The notes below the pieces were generated by a model. It saw only the letters and a list, made by a program, of their open reading frames with translations. It had not been told where the DNA came from and made no database searches. This document shows positions 1 to 9,651 of a stretch of DNA of 64,000 nucleotides, piece by piece (the stretch's first letter is position 1; every line of letters starts with the position of its first letter). Source of the stretch: Mycolicibacterium parafortuitum (GTDB taxonomy: Bacteria; Actinomycetota; Actinomycetes; Mycobacteriales; Mycobacteriaceae). The stretch covers positions 48,905 through 112,904 of the forward strand of contig NZ_MVID01000024.1 of NCBI RefSeq assembly GCF_002086815.1, in the 5' to 3' direction. Position numbers and translations under genes: made by a program.

Positions 1-1165
1 GTTCGGTGAGGATCGCGGCGATTGTGCTCAGCGGCAGTTGAGCGTCCGGGGAAGCCCCTGCGTACGCGAGCGTCAGCAGGCTGGCCTGCACGTGGAATTC
101 ATCGCTGGCCTTGGGGTTCAACCGACTGGCCAGGTGCTCGCACAACGCGTTGACATCGCGCTGGGCGGCCTGACCGGTCTTGGTCAACAATAGGCGGCCC
201 TTGTACTTCCGCAGCAGTCCGAAGTCCTGCAGCATCTCGCGGAACTGCAGCAGCGGGTAACAGTGCGCCTCGCGGTTTTTCGCTCCGATCCAATCCGCCA
301 TCACGGGGACCACTTTCGACGCCTCCACCACGTCAGCCGGTTTGAGATAGCCCGCGCCGGTCAGCGGGATACCGCCGTCTGCCGCCCGATCTAAGAACCA
401 CTGGAAGCCGCGCAGGTGGCCGACCATATCGGCCGCCTCCAGCGAAGCTGGTGCGGCGGTCAGCGCGAGCGCCGCCTGAGACAGGCTGTCGCCATGCGCG
501 GTGTAGCCGAGCCGATGAACCAGGTCGACCAGACGCGGGTCGACTTTCGCTTCGCGCAACACGAAGTACGGGCCGCGCAGCGCGTCGTTGATCCGATCCT
601 TCTCGAAGCGGGCAGGGTCGGGAGGCACCTCGGCGAGGCTCACCGCGTCGACCAGGTGCCCGCAGTCCTCCGGCGGGGCGGCCCGTTCACCGTCGACGAC
701 CAGCGCCGCGGCATACTCGCCCTCGGCGGGCAGCACCTGCTCCAGGCGCAGCGTCAGCTCCCAGTTGTCGCCGTAGTCGTAGAGGTAGTGCAGCGCATCG
801 CCGGGAGCAGTGAGGGTTTCGTCCAGATGGGTCTCGGCGGCGGGAAGGCCGTCGTCCACGGCGTCGGCGTCGGCGACGTCGTACGGGCACAGAAACAGCT
901 GGCTGTCCCAGTCGAACGCGCCGCCGCCGAGTGAGAAGCGGTGCAAATGGGAGTCGGTCCAGCCGAACGCCACCTGCAGGACCTGATGCACGACGTCCAA
1001 CGTCAGATCCGAGCGAAAATCGATACGCCGCCAGATCGGCGGATCGGCGTCGTCGATGTCCACCCTGACCCGGTAGACGACGACATCACTTCGCCGCGGG
1101 TGCCGCAGATCGGGCCGTGTCTCCGGGTCGGTCACCAACCGCAGGTGTCGTCGGCGCGTGTTCAT
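1..1165 (-). CDS. Plasmid pRiA4b ORF-3-like family protein (3' end outside window)
   Basis: The reading frame is open from an ATG at 1165 to the left window edge, so at least 388 codons are present and the C-terminus is missing. Residues about 20-130 carry the family pattern: a VYRVRVDI strand, PPIWRRI, an LDVVHQVLQVAFGW helix, then YDYGDNWEL. This matches the PRiA4_ORF3 domain found in plasmid and transposon passenger proteins and in many chromosomal actinobacterial proteins. Biochemical function is not known. The start lies 61 bp from the divergent SWIM gene, and a TACAGT box 7 nt upstream suggests leaderless transcription. The family assignment is fairly firm; function cannot be inferred. 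Confidence 0.8.
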   Translation of the reverse strand, partial: MNTRRRHLRLVTDPETRPDLRHPRRSDVVVYRVRVDIDDADPPIWRRIDFRSDLTLDVVHQVLQVAFGWTDSHLHRFSLGGGAFDWDSQLFLCPYDVADADAVDDGLPAAETHLDETLTAPGDALHYLYDYGDNWELTLRLEQVLPAEGEYAAALVVDGERAAPPEDCGHLVDAVSLAEVPPDPARFEKDRINDALRGPYFVLREAKVDPRLVDLVHRLGYTAHGDSLSQAALALTAAPASLEAADMVGHLRGFQWFLDRAADGGIPLTGAGYLKPADVVEASKVVPVMADWIGAKNREAHCYPLLQFREMLQDFGLLRKYKGRLLLTKTGQAAQRDVNALCEHLASRLNPKASDEFHVQASLLTLAYAGASPDAQLPLSTIAAILTE

Positions 1166-1172
1166 CGTGATC

Positions 1173-1178
1173 ACTGTA
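1173..1178 (-). promoter_or_regulatory. Candidate -10 box (TACAGT) for the pRiA4b ORF-3-like gene
   Basis: On the minus strand TACAGT is followed by 7 nt and then the ATG. No Shine-Dalgarno sequence is visible. This spacing is typical of leaderless mycobacterial mRNAs. Confidence 0.4.
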
Positions 1179-1226
1179 GAGCCGTGCCGGTCGCGGGGGA
1201 CTGTGCTCATCGGGCACCATGACGCC

Positions 1227-2879
1227 ATGCCGTTATCGGAGACGATGCTGCTCGAGGTGGCCGGCGATCGGATCTTTGCCCGCGGTGAAGACTACGTCCG
1301 CTACGTCCGTGGTCTGCGGGTCGCCGCCGACAAGGCACATGCGTCGGTCCAGGCCAAGAGCGTCTACACCGTGGAACTGGACTGGTCCGGTCCACTGCCC
1401 GCCGGTTCCTGTACCTGCCTTCATCACGCCGACGGTCACTTCTGCAAGCATCTGGTCGCGGTCGGGCTCGCCGCAATCGACCGCGGTGAAGGCGCCTCGG
1501 ACATCACACCGGAATCTGCGGTGCAGGCAGCGGTGGAGGCGATGGATGTCCACGAGCTCCGCGACCTCGTCATGACGCTCGCACAGCGCGACGGCGAAGT
1601 TCGCCGCATGCTGGAGGTACGTGCGACGGCTGAGTCCGGGGACGACGCGGCCGCCAAGGCGGACTTCGAAAATTACGTGCGAAATGCGTTGCAGCTCTAC
1701 GGCTTCACCGACTACCGGGAATCCTTCGTGGTGGCCGAAACGGCGGGACGGGTGCTCGACGAGCTGGAGAATCACCTGAACGACGGGGCCGCCGAGATCG
1801 TGCGGCCGGCCCTGTTGTCTGCGGTGACGCTGCTGCGCTCGATCACCGAGCACGCCGACGACTCGTCGGGAGCTATCGGAGGTGAATGCCAGCGGGCTGC
1901 CGAGCTGTACGCGCGGGCCTGTCGGGAAGGTGCGCCCGACCCGGTCGAACTCGCCACGTGGCTGGTGACGTTCCGTGCCGACTCGCCCGGATGGCCGGAT
2001 GTGGCGTTGGCGGACTTTGTCGACGCGTTCGACGACCACGCGCTCGAAGTCTACCGCCGGGCGGTAATCGAACTCGATCACAAACTCGCAGAAGGCGATC
2101 GCTGGAACCGCTTCCACGTCGACACGATGCTGCTGGAGCTCGCCGACCACGACGGCGACGTCGATCGGGCGGTCAAGCTGCTGAACGAGCGCGAACATCC
2201 TCAGTACGGGGCGATCGTCGCCCGGTTGCGGGCCGCCGGGCGTGACGGCGAGGTTCTCACGTGGATCGATCGCGCCGTGGCGGAGGGACGCGTCAGCGGG
2301 CACAGCGGCGGCAACGCGTACCGGCTGAGCCCCGTCGATGTCGCGCGTACCTATCAAACACACGGCCGCGTCGAGGACGCGATCGACGTCCTGCGCAACG
2401 ACTTCGTCAGGCAGCCCTCGGTCCGTTCCTATCAGGCGCTGTGCGGCTTCGCCGCAGGTATCGGCCGCGGCGACACTGAACGCGAATGGGCGTTCGATCA
2501 TGCGCGACAGCTCGCCGCGGACCGCCCGGATGGCGGCGCGGTTCTGGTTCAGCTGTTTCTGAGCGAAGGCGAACTCGATGCCGCCTGGGACGCCGCCGAC
2601 CGCTACGGTCCCGGCTGGGCGTGGAAGGAGCTCGCCGACCGCGGCGCCGAGGCACGGCCGGTTGCCGCTGCCGACCTGTACCGGCCGCAACTCGAGGAGG
2701 ATCTTCGACACGCCAACACCCGGCTCTACCCCGGTATCGCCGCGACCCTGGCGACCATGGCTGAGCTCTACGAACGTGGCGGGCGCAGTGACGATTTCGC
2801 GGCTCTCATCGCGCAGATCCGCCAGGACTATGGTCGGCGACCGTCGCTGATGAAGGCGCTCAAGGCCCGAGGCCTCTGA
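1227..2879 (+). CDS. SWIM zinc-finger domain protein
   Basis: This 550-residue protein has a SWIM zinc-finger signature: C62-x-C64, then C73-x-H75, within the sequence SCTCLHHADGHFCKH. SWIM domains are metal-binding modules expected to bind nucleic acid or protein. The remainder (about 100-550) is helical and rich in Ala, Leu and Glu/Asp, resembling TPR/HEAT-type repeats, with several D-A-x-x-V-L segments. The ATG at 1227 was preferred over upstream starts because MPLSETMLLEVAGDRIFARG fits the usual N-terminus of such proteins. It is divergent from the pRiA4b-like gene. The cellular role is unknown. Confidence 0.8.
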   Translation: MPLSETMLLEVAGDRIFARGEDYVRYVRGLRVAADKAHASVQAKSVYTVELDWSGPLPAGSCTCLHHADGHFCKHLVAVGLAAIDRGEGASDITPESAVQAAVEAMDVHELRDLVMTLAQRDGEVRRMLEVRATAESGDDAAAKADFENYVRNALQLYGFTDYRESFVVAETAGRVLDELENHLNDGAAEIVRPALLSAVTLLRSITEHADDSSGAIGGECQRAAELYARACREGAPDPVELATWLVTFRADSPGWPDVALADFVDAFDDHALEVYRRAVIELDHKLAEGDRWNRFHVDTMLLELADHDGDVDRAVKLLNEREHPQYGAIVARLRAAGRDGEVLTWIDRAVAEGRVSGHSGGNAYRLSPVDVARTYQTHGRVEDAIDVLRNDFVRQPSVRSYQALCGFAAGIGRGDTEREWAFDHARQLAADRPDGGAVLVQLFLSEGELDAAWDAADRYGPGWAWKELADRGAEARPVAAADLYRPQLEEDLRHANTRLYPGIAATLATMAELYERGGRSDDFAALIAQIRQDYGRRPSLMKALKARGL

Positions 2880-2907
2880 TGGCCAGATGCGCGGGACGGA
2901 ACCTCCG

Positions 2908-3167
2908 TCACCCGCCCGGCCAGCGATTGGCGAGCGGCGCCGGTGTCCAGCCAGGCCACCAGACCGAACCCACTGCAATGCCGGTAGCGAGCTGAGCGAC
3001 GATACGCGGACCCCGGATCGCGCTGTTGTCGTAGAACGTTGCCTCGTCCGCCCGACCCGCCGCGGTGGCGACCAACTCCCACAACCGTTGGTAGCGCTGC
3101 CGGTTCTTGGAGTCGGGGAGGACTTGCCCGCGCCATTGGATCCGACGACGAGGTCGAGGCGCTTCAC
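2908..3167 (-). pseudogene. Internally deleted zeta-toxin/AAA ATPase-like gene
   Basis: The minus strand opens with GTG at 3167, preceded by an AGAGG ribosome-binding site, and encodes VKRLDLVVGSNGAGKS, the P-loop start of mycobacterial zeta-toxin-like ATPases. Directly after GKS the frame changes. The other frame then reads RQRYQRLWELVATA, RADEATFYDNSA and GPRIVAQLATGIAVG to a TGA at 2908, which is the conserved C-terminus of the same family. The middle of the protein, roughly 100 residues judged from memory of full-length relatives, is missing and the junction is out of frame. Family placement is by motif recognition only. The gene should be non-functional. Confidence 0.7.
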
Positions 3168-3269
3168 CGTCGTGCCTCTTCGCGCGGCCGACACCGTGCC
3201 GTAATCGGCCCTTGCGAGACGCTCCTGAAAGAACCTCTCGGAGTGTGCCGACATGTCGGCGCTCGTGCG

Positions 3270-3275
3270 TAGCGT
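3270..3275 (+). promoter_or_regulatory. Candidate -10 box (TAGCGT) for the frameshifted hypothetical gene
   Basis: TAGCGT lies 7 nt before the ATG at 3283. No ribosome-binding site is seen, so a leaderless transcript is likely. Confidence 0.4.
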
Positions 3276-3282
3276 CCGCGTC

Positions 3283-4387
3283 ATGAGTGACGGACGTAGG
3301 AACCGCAAGATGAAGCAGGCGCGACGCGATGCGCGTCGTGCAAAGAAGCGCCGGGTGGATGCCGTCCCCGAGCCGCCTCCCGATGATCGGTCGCTGATCT
3401 CGTTCGCGATGGAGAACCCGTGGGGTCTCTTGATGTTCGCGAGCGAGAAAGTCGAGGCGGCGAAGCCAGACCCGTTCTCGAATTGGCGGTCTGATCAACG
3501 CACTTCAGTAGACTTCGGTCACCTCCTCCAGAATTTCCTCAACGCTCCCCATTCCGAGAGCGCGTTGCTCGTCGCGCTGTTCAGTGAGCTGTTGGACGAC
3601 CAGGAGCTGCAGCAGCGCTATCGGGTGGCGCTAGACGCGTACCAGGGGCCGCTACCGCCGTGGGTCGCCGGGCTCCGCGAGGTCGAGGTTCATCGGGCGG
3701 TGCGTCACTCATATGTGCTCGGAGATTTCGACGAGCTCTGGATCGGTGCCCGCCTCGCCGACGGGCGGGAAGCGACCTGCGTGATCCGGATGGAGCACCT
3801 CGAAGACTCCGAGATCGTCGATGCAGACCTCTGGGTGGACGCGATCGACATCCACGTGCGGCGAAGCTCCAATGCTGACTTCACCACCGTGGACATGAGC
3901 CTCGCTGATGCGCGGGCGTGGATCGAACGCAGCCTGCAGCAGAAGTTCGTCTTCCGAAAGACTGCGACGTGGCCTGGTTGCCGTCCGCTGGTGCGATGGC
4001 TGGTCGGTCATATGCCGGGAGGGCGGCGACGGGTACCAGTGGTCGGGTTCGGCATGGGGATCGGGTAGGGAGTTGGCCGACGAGTTCTTCGCATGCGAGG
4101 CCGGCGCAGGCTTCGATCGCCGTGACCACCTGCTGCTGTTGACGGACCTCATGGAATCCGGGACGAGGGACCCCCTGCGGTGGAGCGCCCGGCGCGTCGA
4201 GCATGTGCTCGAATCGTCGACGCTCCACGACCACTCGTTAAAGGTCCTCCTCGAGGTACCCGCCCTCCTGCGGGCATTCATCCCGTTCGCGCACCAGCGC
4301 AGCGGGATCCGTGACGGCTTGACTGCAGAGGCCCTGGCCGCCCTCGATGAGAGCCAGATGGGTGACGGGTTGAGCGTCGCGGGATAG
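3283..4387 (+). pseudogene. Hypothetical protein gene split by a +1 frameshift near 4021-4023
   Basis: The first part (from ATG 3283) encodes a basic N-terminus (MSDGRRNRKMKQARR) and about 240 residues, up to TWPGCRPLVRWLVGHMPGG. It then runs into junk and stops at 4068. Dropping one G from the run at 4021-4023 makes the frame continue as GGDGYQWSGSAWG and on through RDPLRWSARRVEHVL and VPALLRAFIPFAHQRSGIR to the stop at 4387. The restored protein would be 367 residues. The two parts together resemble a hypothetical family common in actinobacteria with the DPLRWSP and LLRAFI signatures; function is unknown. The extra G may be a real mutation or a sequencing/assembly error in a G-rich run. Confidence 0.7.
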
Positions 4388-4423
4388 ACGCGGGTCGTCA
4401 ACTGTCGTCCACGCGAGCTCGGC

Positions 4424-6958
4424 TTACTCCAGCCCCAGCGCCGCCCTGAGCCGATCCGCATTCATCGCGTGCCGGCCTGCGTCGGTCGGGAAGGAGTCGA
4501 GTAGCCGGATCAGATCAGGCCGGCGGGTCGGGTCGTCGGCAGCCTGGCGCGGAGTGTGCCCGTCGAGCGCAGGAATCGACTCGTCGAGCCACTTCGCCTC
4601 GTAATCCAGGATCATCGCATCGAGCAGCGCGGCCACATGCGGATCGTCCGTGTCCACCGCGCCCTGAGCGGTTACCGGCATCTTCGCTGCCATCTCGCGT
4701 GGGTCGTCCATCAGTTCGCGGATGTCGTCGACGATCCGCATCTCGGGATCGAGGCGCTTAAGCGTGGCCAGCACCCGGTTCATCCGTTCCTCGCTGTTGG
4801 TCTCCACCCGCAGCGTGTCCCCGTCGAGCACCACCGTCGCGCGGATCCGCTGCATGCCGTCGGTGGTGACATGCTCAAACCACTGCGGCAACTCCGCGTC
4901 CTCGACCCTGTCGTAGGTGTCGTCGAGCGCGGATTCGATCCGCGCCGAATCACTCACGCGGACAACCGCTTCACAGATCATCAGCGGATCACCCTCGGTA
5001 TTGGTCAGCGTCGGCGGAGCGAACCGGGCGCTCAGGAACGCGACGATCTCCACGGGGTCAGGTCCCTCGTCGAGAAGCTCGATCAGCGCGCTGCGCTGAT
5101 GCAGCGCAACGGGTTCCACTCCGCCGAAGAGCTGCGCGGTGCCGTCGCCGACCGGTAACACCCGGGTACAGATCAGATGTCCTGCCTTGAGCTGCCGGCT
5201 GGCGGTGCGCTCCCGCACCTCGTGCACGTCGCCGGTGCGGACGTCGCGCACCGTGAGCCCGAGACCGGGACTCACCGCCTCGACCTCGAACAGCGAGCGT
5301 TCGATCAGCAGCCACTGCTCTGCCAGCGACCGCTCGTCATCGGGCAGCAGCGGGCCGCGAACAACCAGGAAGTCTTCGAATACTTCGCCTTCACACAGCG
5401 CAGCATCGACGATCAGCGGGTCGACCATCTCGTCGGACGCATCCTGATGTCGGGTGCGTTCATAGTTCAGCTCGGCGATCAGGCCGCGCCACTCGCCCGC
5501 CACCGCATGCTGCGCGGCCTTCGCGTACAGCCACCCCACCCGCTCCGGTAGCGACAACTCCTCCTTGCCGAGATGGCACTTCTTGTACTTGCGCCCCGAC
5601 CCGCACCAGCACGGTTCGTTGCGGCCCACATCGGGGCGCGCCTCGGCCCGATGGCTGCGCAGCAACAAGAGCATCGGATCGTCGGGCGCGGCACCCGCCC
5701 GATGGAGCAACGCCAACCCGCGCTCGACGTCACCGCGGTCGGAGGCGATCCGGGCCAGGTCGTACAGCGGCAACGGCCAGTCGGTGTCCATCGTCTCGGC
5801 GGCCAGCAGCTCCCGCTCGGCCGCCTCGATATCGCCGATGCGTTCCAGCGCCACCGCGCGCAGCCAGCGGAACGCGACCCGGGCGCGGCGCGGCACCTGC
5901 GGCTCCAGCGTCTCGGCGAACAACCCCAGCGCCGCGGCGCCATCAGGGTTGCGGCCCAGTGTTTCGGCTACCAGCACCTCAGCCAGATGCGGATCGGCGA
6001 GCTCGGCTCCGAACTCGGCGACCAGCTCCCGGTAACCCTCGGTGGTTGGCGCCGGCGCGTCCTCGTCGGGTGCCTCTTCTTCGTCAGAGAAAGTCGTCGT
6101 GATCAGCTGTGACATCTGCTCGTAGACCGTGACCAGCGTGCGTAGGGCGAGTGCGGCATCCTCGTCGATGTCGTACCGCTTGCTCATCACCTCGCAGTCC
6201 AGCTCGAAGCGCCAGCGGTCGTAGTCGAAGCCTGCGGGGGCGAGCACGTCGAGGCGGCGCACCAGGTTGTGGTCGTCGGCGATCTCCGACAGCGGCGGCA
6301 CGGGCTCGGTGAACAGCGTCGGATCCGCCGAACACGCGCTCCACACCGCGGAATCGAACGGCGTCGGCTCGTCAGGGTCCAGGGTGGCCGCCAGTGCGGC
6401 GCCTACCTGCGGCGCCGGGTCCGCGGTCACTTTCGACAGGGTGAGTCCCGCAGGCGTCAACCTCAGACCGACCAGGTCACCTGCTGCGAGGCCGAGGCCG
6501 CGCAACGTGCCCGGCGGCAGGACCAGCGCGCCGCCGTCGTCGACCATGTCCAGCGGGACGTCGCGCTCGTCGAGCACCCCATCGTCGAACGCCGGTAACG
6601 CGACGCTGACGGGGGTGCCGTCGGCCAGCTGCGCGTACTCCTCGAACTCGCAGAGGTGGGCGATCGGGTCGAGGTCCGGGGTGACGAGCAGGATGTCGTG
6701 CGCTATCTCCTGGGCGTCGACCCGGTGCGTGAATATCCGGCCGGCCAGCAGCGCGGGCAGCCACACCCAGCTCTCATCGGCTAATGGCACTGCAGCACAA
6801 TTGATCTCGTTCAACAAGTGCGGGAGTACATCCTCCGCATTCCGGATACCTGCCTCGCTCAGCCGGTGCGCGATGTCGTCCTCGTGCAGTGGGCCGTGCT
6901 CACTGAGGATGCGGGCGAGGGCGTCGGTGGGATCAAGCTGTGCTGCCACGCCGACCAC
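4424..6958 (-). CDS. Large SEC-C motif protein with tetratricopeptide-like centre
   Basis: About 844 residues from the GTG at 6958 (a second in-frame GTG lies at 6949). A SEC-C zinc-binding motif, GRNEPCWCGSGRKYKKC, sits near residue 445-460; in SecA this motif binds zinc and SecB or ribosomes. N-terminally there is a winged-helix-like stretch (about 10-60) and an acidic region. The centre (about 300-430) is made of Ala/Leu-rich helical repeats reminiscent of TPRs. The C-terminal 330 residues are unrecognised. The upstream extension of the open frame to 7492 was rejected because it overlaps the promoter side of the desaturase gene and has a non-coding composition. Precise role unknown. Confidence 0.75.
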   Translation of the reverse strand: MVGVAAQLDPTDALARILSEHGPLHEDDIAHRLSEAGIRNAEDVLPHLLNEINCAAVPLADESWVWLPALLAGRIFTHRVDAQEIAHDILLVTPDLDPIAHLCEFEEYAQLADGTPVSVALPAFDDGVLDERDVPLDMVDDGGALVLPPGTLRGLGLAAGDLVGLRLTPAGLTLSKVTADPAPQVGAALAATLDPDEPTPFDSAVWSACSADPTLFTEPVPPLSEIADDHNLVRRLDVLAPAGFDYDRWRFELDCEVMSKRYDIDEDAALALRTLVTVYEQMSQLITTTFSDEEEAPDEDAPAPTTEGYRELVAEFGAELADPHLAEVLVAETLGRNPDGAAALGLFAETLEPQVPRRARVAFRWLRAVALERIGDIEAAERELLAAETMDTDWPLPLYDLARIASDRGDVERGLALLHRAGAAPDDPMLLLLRSHRAEARPDVGRNEPCWCGSGRKYKKCHLGKEELSLPERVGWLYAKAAQHAVAGEWRGLIAELNYERTRHQDASDEMVDPLIVDAALCEGEVFEDFLVVRGPLLPDDERSLAEQWLLIERSLFEVEAVSPGLGLTVRDVRTGDVHEVRERTASRQLKAGHLICTRVLPVGDGTAQLFGGVEPVALHQRSALIELLDEGPDPVEIVAFLSARFAPPTLTNTEGDPLMICEAVVRVSDSARIESALDDTYDRVEDAELPQWFEHVTTDGMQRIRATVVLDGDTLRVETNSEERMNRVLATLKRLDPEMRIVDDIRELMDDPREMAAKMPVTAQGAVDTDDPHVAALLDAMILDYEAKWLDESIPALDGHTPRQAADDPTRRPDLIRLLDSFPTDAGRHAMNADRLRAALGLE

Positions 6959-7174
6959 GGTAGGCGATTGCGCCGGCGCTCGGCGATCTCGGTGACCTCG
7001 CGCTGGGCTGGGTGACGCCTCGCCCCGCCGGGCTTCAGTGCAGGTCACGCGACCTTTGTACGTCCGAATGCGAACCTGGATGCCCGCTGTGAGACCCGAG
7101 GCCTTAGGCTGCTGTGCTGATACCGACGGTGGCTGGACTACCGATCTACGCAACCCCACCCGAGGAAACCCCCG

Positions 7175-8257
7175 ATGGCGATCGCCGATGTCTCCGACTA
7201 CACCCATCTCAGCAAGCAAGACATCGATGCGATCGCCGACGAACTCGACGCGATTCGCCGTGACGTCGAGGAGTCGCTCGGGACACAGGACGCGGCGTAC
7301 ATCCGTCGTACGATCGCCTTCCAGCGCGCGCTCGACGTCGGGGCGCGCCTGCTGATCGCCACCAGCCGGTCGAAGACCGGGTGGGTACTGGGCACCGCAT
7401 CGTTGGCCTACGCGAAATCCGTCGAGAACATGGAGCTCGGCCACAACATCTCCCACGGCCAGTGGGACTGGATGAACGACCCGGAGATCCACTCCAGCAA
7501 CTGGGAGTGGGACATGGTGGGGTCGTCAGCGCAATGGCGGTACTCGCACAACTATCGGCATCACGTCTTCAGCAATGTGCTCGGCATGGACGAGGACATC
7601 GGCTATCGCTGGCTGCGGGTGACGCCGGAGCAGCCGTGGCGTCGGATCTACCTATCGACCCCGGTGCGAAACCTGGTGCTGGCAGCGATGTTCGAATGGG
7701 GGATCGCCCTGCACGGCCTGCGCTCGGAGCGGGACCGGGGCGAGACGCCCGCTGCCGTCGCCGTGCAGGAGCGGAAGTTCCTCGCCAAGGCCGTCCGCCA
7801 ATTGAGCAAGGACTATGTGGTTCTGCCGGCCTTGAGTCTTCGACGTTGGCGTCGAACTCTCGCCGCCAACCTCACCGCGAATCTACTCCGCAACGTGTGG
7901 GTGTATGTGAACATCATCTGCGGGCACATCCCCGACGGCGCAGAGACATTCGACCCGGCAGTGCTCGACGGCGAGACCAAAGGCGAGTGGTATCTGCGAC
8001 AGATGCTCGGGGCGGCGAACTTCAAAGCCGGCCCGCTGCTGGCCTTCTCGGGCGGTCACCTGTGCTATCAGATCGAACACCACCTGTTCCCTGACCTGCC
8101 AAGCAACCGCCTCGCCCAAGTCAGCGTCCGCGTGCGGGAACTGTGCGAGAAGTACGACCTGCCGTACAACACCGGATCGTTCCCGCGCCAGTACTTCCGG
8201 ACGCAGCGGACCATCCACAAGCTCGCGGTCCCCGACGGTCTTTTGACCGCACGCTGA
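7175..8257 (+). CDS. Membrane fatty-acid desaturase (acyl-CoA desaturase family)
   Basis: A 360-residue di-iron membrane desaturase. The three histidine boxes are H90-NIS-H94, H125-NYR-H129-H130 and the C-terminal Q299-IE-H302-H303, the last being the QxxHH box. The intervening hydrophobic segments fit the hairpin topology of the FA_desaturase fold, with all boxes facing the cytosol. The family introduces a double bond into an acyl chain using electrons from a reductase, as in mycobacterial DesA3. No reductase gene is adjacent here. GAGGAAA lies a few bases before the ATG. Substrate and regiospecificity cannot be read from the sequence. Confidence 0.88.
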   Translation: MAIADVSDYTHLSKQDIDAIADELDAIRRDVEESLGTQDAAYIRRTIAFQRALDVGARLLIATSRSKTGWVLGTASLAYAKSVENMELGHNISHGQWDWMNDPEIHSSNWEWDMVGSSAQWRYSHNYRHHVFSNVLGMDEDIGYRWLRVTPEQPWRRIYLSTPVRNLVLAAMFEWGIALHGLRSERDRGETPAAVAVQERKFLAKAVRQLSKDYVVLPALSLRRWRRTLAANLTANLLRNVWVYVNIICGHIPDGAETFDPAVLDGETKGEWYLRQMLGAANFKAGPLLAFSGGHLCYQIEHHLFPDLPSNRLAQVSVRVRELCEKYDLPYNTGSFPRQYFRTQRTIHKLAVPDGLLTAR

Positions 8258-8425
8258 CACCGCGCGCAGTACGTAACGACTTCGCGCGCCGGGCTACCGC
8301 TGCCGTCATTTCCTGGGTGGTCAGACGGTCCTGAGCTGGGGATCCGTGCGTGGCTATTGGCCCAGGGTGTCGGCGTTTTGGCCCGCTCACCCCGCGGGGC
8401 CGAGCGAACGTGTCACGCTGGAGTG

Positions 8426-9451
8426 ATGGCTGGAAAACGAAACCCCCGTCGCGCAGATCTGGTGCTGTCCGGCGGGGGCGTCAAAGGCATCGGACTGGTC
8501 GGTGCCGTCGGTGCGCTGTGCGACGCCGGCTACGGGATCGAACGCATCTCGGGCACCTCGGCGGGCTCGCTGGTCGGGGCGGTCGTGGCGGCTGCTACTC
8601 AGGCCGGCGGGATCAGCGCCGACCAGCTGCGCGAGATCGCCGTGAGTGTGCCCTACCGCAGGTTCCGCGACAGCGGCCCGATCGAGCGCATCCCGCTGGT
8701 CGGCACCGCCTGGGGTCTGGCGCGGGGGACCGGCCTCTACCGTGGCGACTTCGCCCATGACTGGATCCGCGGCGAACTCAAGAATCTCGATGTCAGCACC
8801 TTCGGCGACCTGGCCGTCGACGACGACCACCTGCCGTCCGAGCGGCGGTATCGGTTGGTGGTCACCGTGGCCGACCTGACGACGGGTCAGCTGGTGCGGC
8901 TCCCCTGGGACTACCGACGCCTCTACGGGTTGGACCCCGATGAGCAATCGGTCGCCGACGCGGTCCGCGCCTCCATGGCGATACCGTTTCTGTTCCCGCC
9001 TGTCACGCTGAAAGATGCTGCCGGCCAATCGTTCACACTGGTCGACGGCGGGGTGCTGTCGAACTTCCCGATCGACACCTTCGACCGACCCGACGGCGCC
9101 GTACCCCGCTGGCCGACGTTCGGCGTGACGGTGGTGCCCTACCTGCCCGCCCCGACCGTCCAACAGCTGATACCCGGCCTCCGGTTGCCCTGGAATGGGC
9201 CGACGCTGCTGGAAAGCCTGCTCACCACGATGTTGGTCGGCCACGACCAGACTCACCTCAGCCAGCCTTGGGTGAAGGTGCGCGCCATCCAGGTGGACTC
9301 CACCGACGTCGGCGTCCTGGACTTCGACATCACCCGAGCCGAGGCCGACGCGCTCTACGACAAGGGCTACGCGGCGGCCACCGAGTTTCTGAGGAGCTGG
9401 GATTGGCCGGCGTACCTGCGGCGCTTCCGCAGCGCGCACGACGCGACGTGA
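8426..9451 (+). CDS. Patatin-like phospholipase
   Basis: A 341-residue patatin-domain lipase or esterase. The oxyanion loop GGGVKGIG is at residues 16-23. The nucleophile is Ser45 in G-T-S-A-G, and the dyad aspartate is Asp207 in VDGGVLSNFP. No signal peptide is visible, so it is probably cytosolic or membrane-associated. Such enzymes hydrolyse acyl esters of phospholipids or storage lipids using a Ser-Asp dyad. The ATG at 8426 with a nearby GGAG was preferred over an upstream in-frame start at 8357. It follows the desaturase gene by 168 bp on the same strand, but no shared operon is evident. Confidence 0.87.
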   Translation: MAGKRNPRRADLVLSGGGVKGIGLVGAVGALCDAGYGIERISGTSAGSLVGAVVAAATQAGGISADQLREIAVSVPYRRFRDSGPIERIPLVGTAWGLARGTGLYRGDFAHDWIRGELKNLDVSTFGDLAVDDDHLPSERRYRLVVTVADLTTGQLVRLPWDYRRLYGLDPDEQSVADAVRASMAIPFLFPPVTLKDAAGQSFTLVDGGVLSNFPIDTFDRPDGAVPRWPTFGVTVVPYLPAPTVQQLIPGLRLPWNGPTLLESLLTTMLVGHDQTHLSQPWVKVRAIQVDSTDVGVLDFDITRAEADALYDKGYAAATEFLRSWDWPAYLRRFRSAHDAT

Positions 9452-9651
9452 CGCCCAACAGTCCTCAGTATCGCCGGCTCGGCGGAAGCGTAGTTTGCCG
9501 GCAATCTGTCGTAGGCGCCATCTAGCCTTGGCGGAGAGCGCTGTCAGGGGGCGGCACCGTAAAGCGGGTGGGGAACTGTGTCGATGAATGATGCTGACTA
9601 TCTGAGACGTGGCGAGCAACGACCGGTCTCCGGTGGCACGGTGATCTGCCG

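Noticed and set aside
2881..4400. A mobile element explaining the two broken genes at 2.9-4.4 kb
   Set aside because: No transposase, inverted repeats or target duplications were seen in or around them.
6959..7492. Upstream extension of the SEC-C protein gene to 7492 on the minus strand
   Set aside because: The extension runs antisense through the start of the desaturase gene, has no recognisable domain, and the protein-like composition begins at the GTG near 6958.
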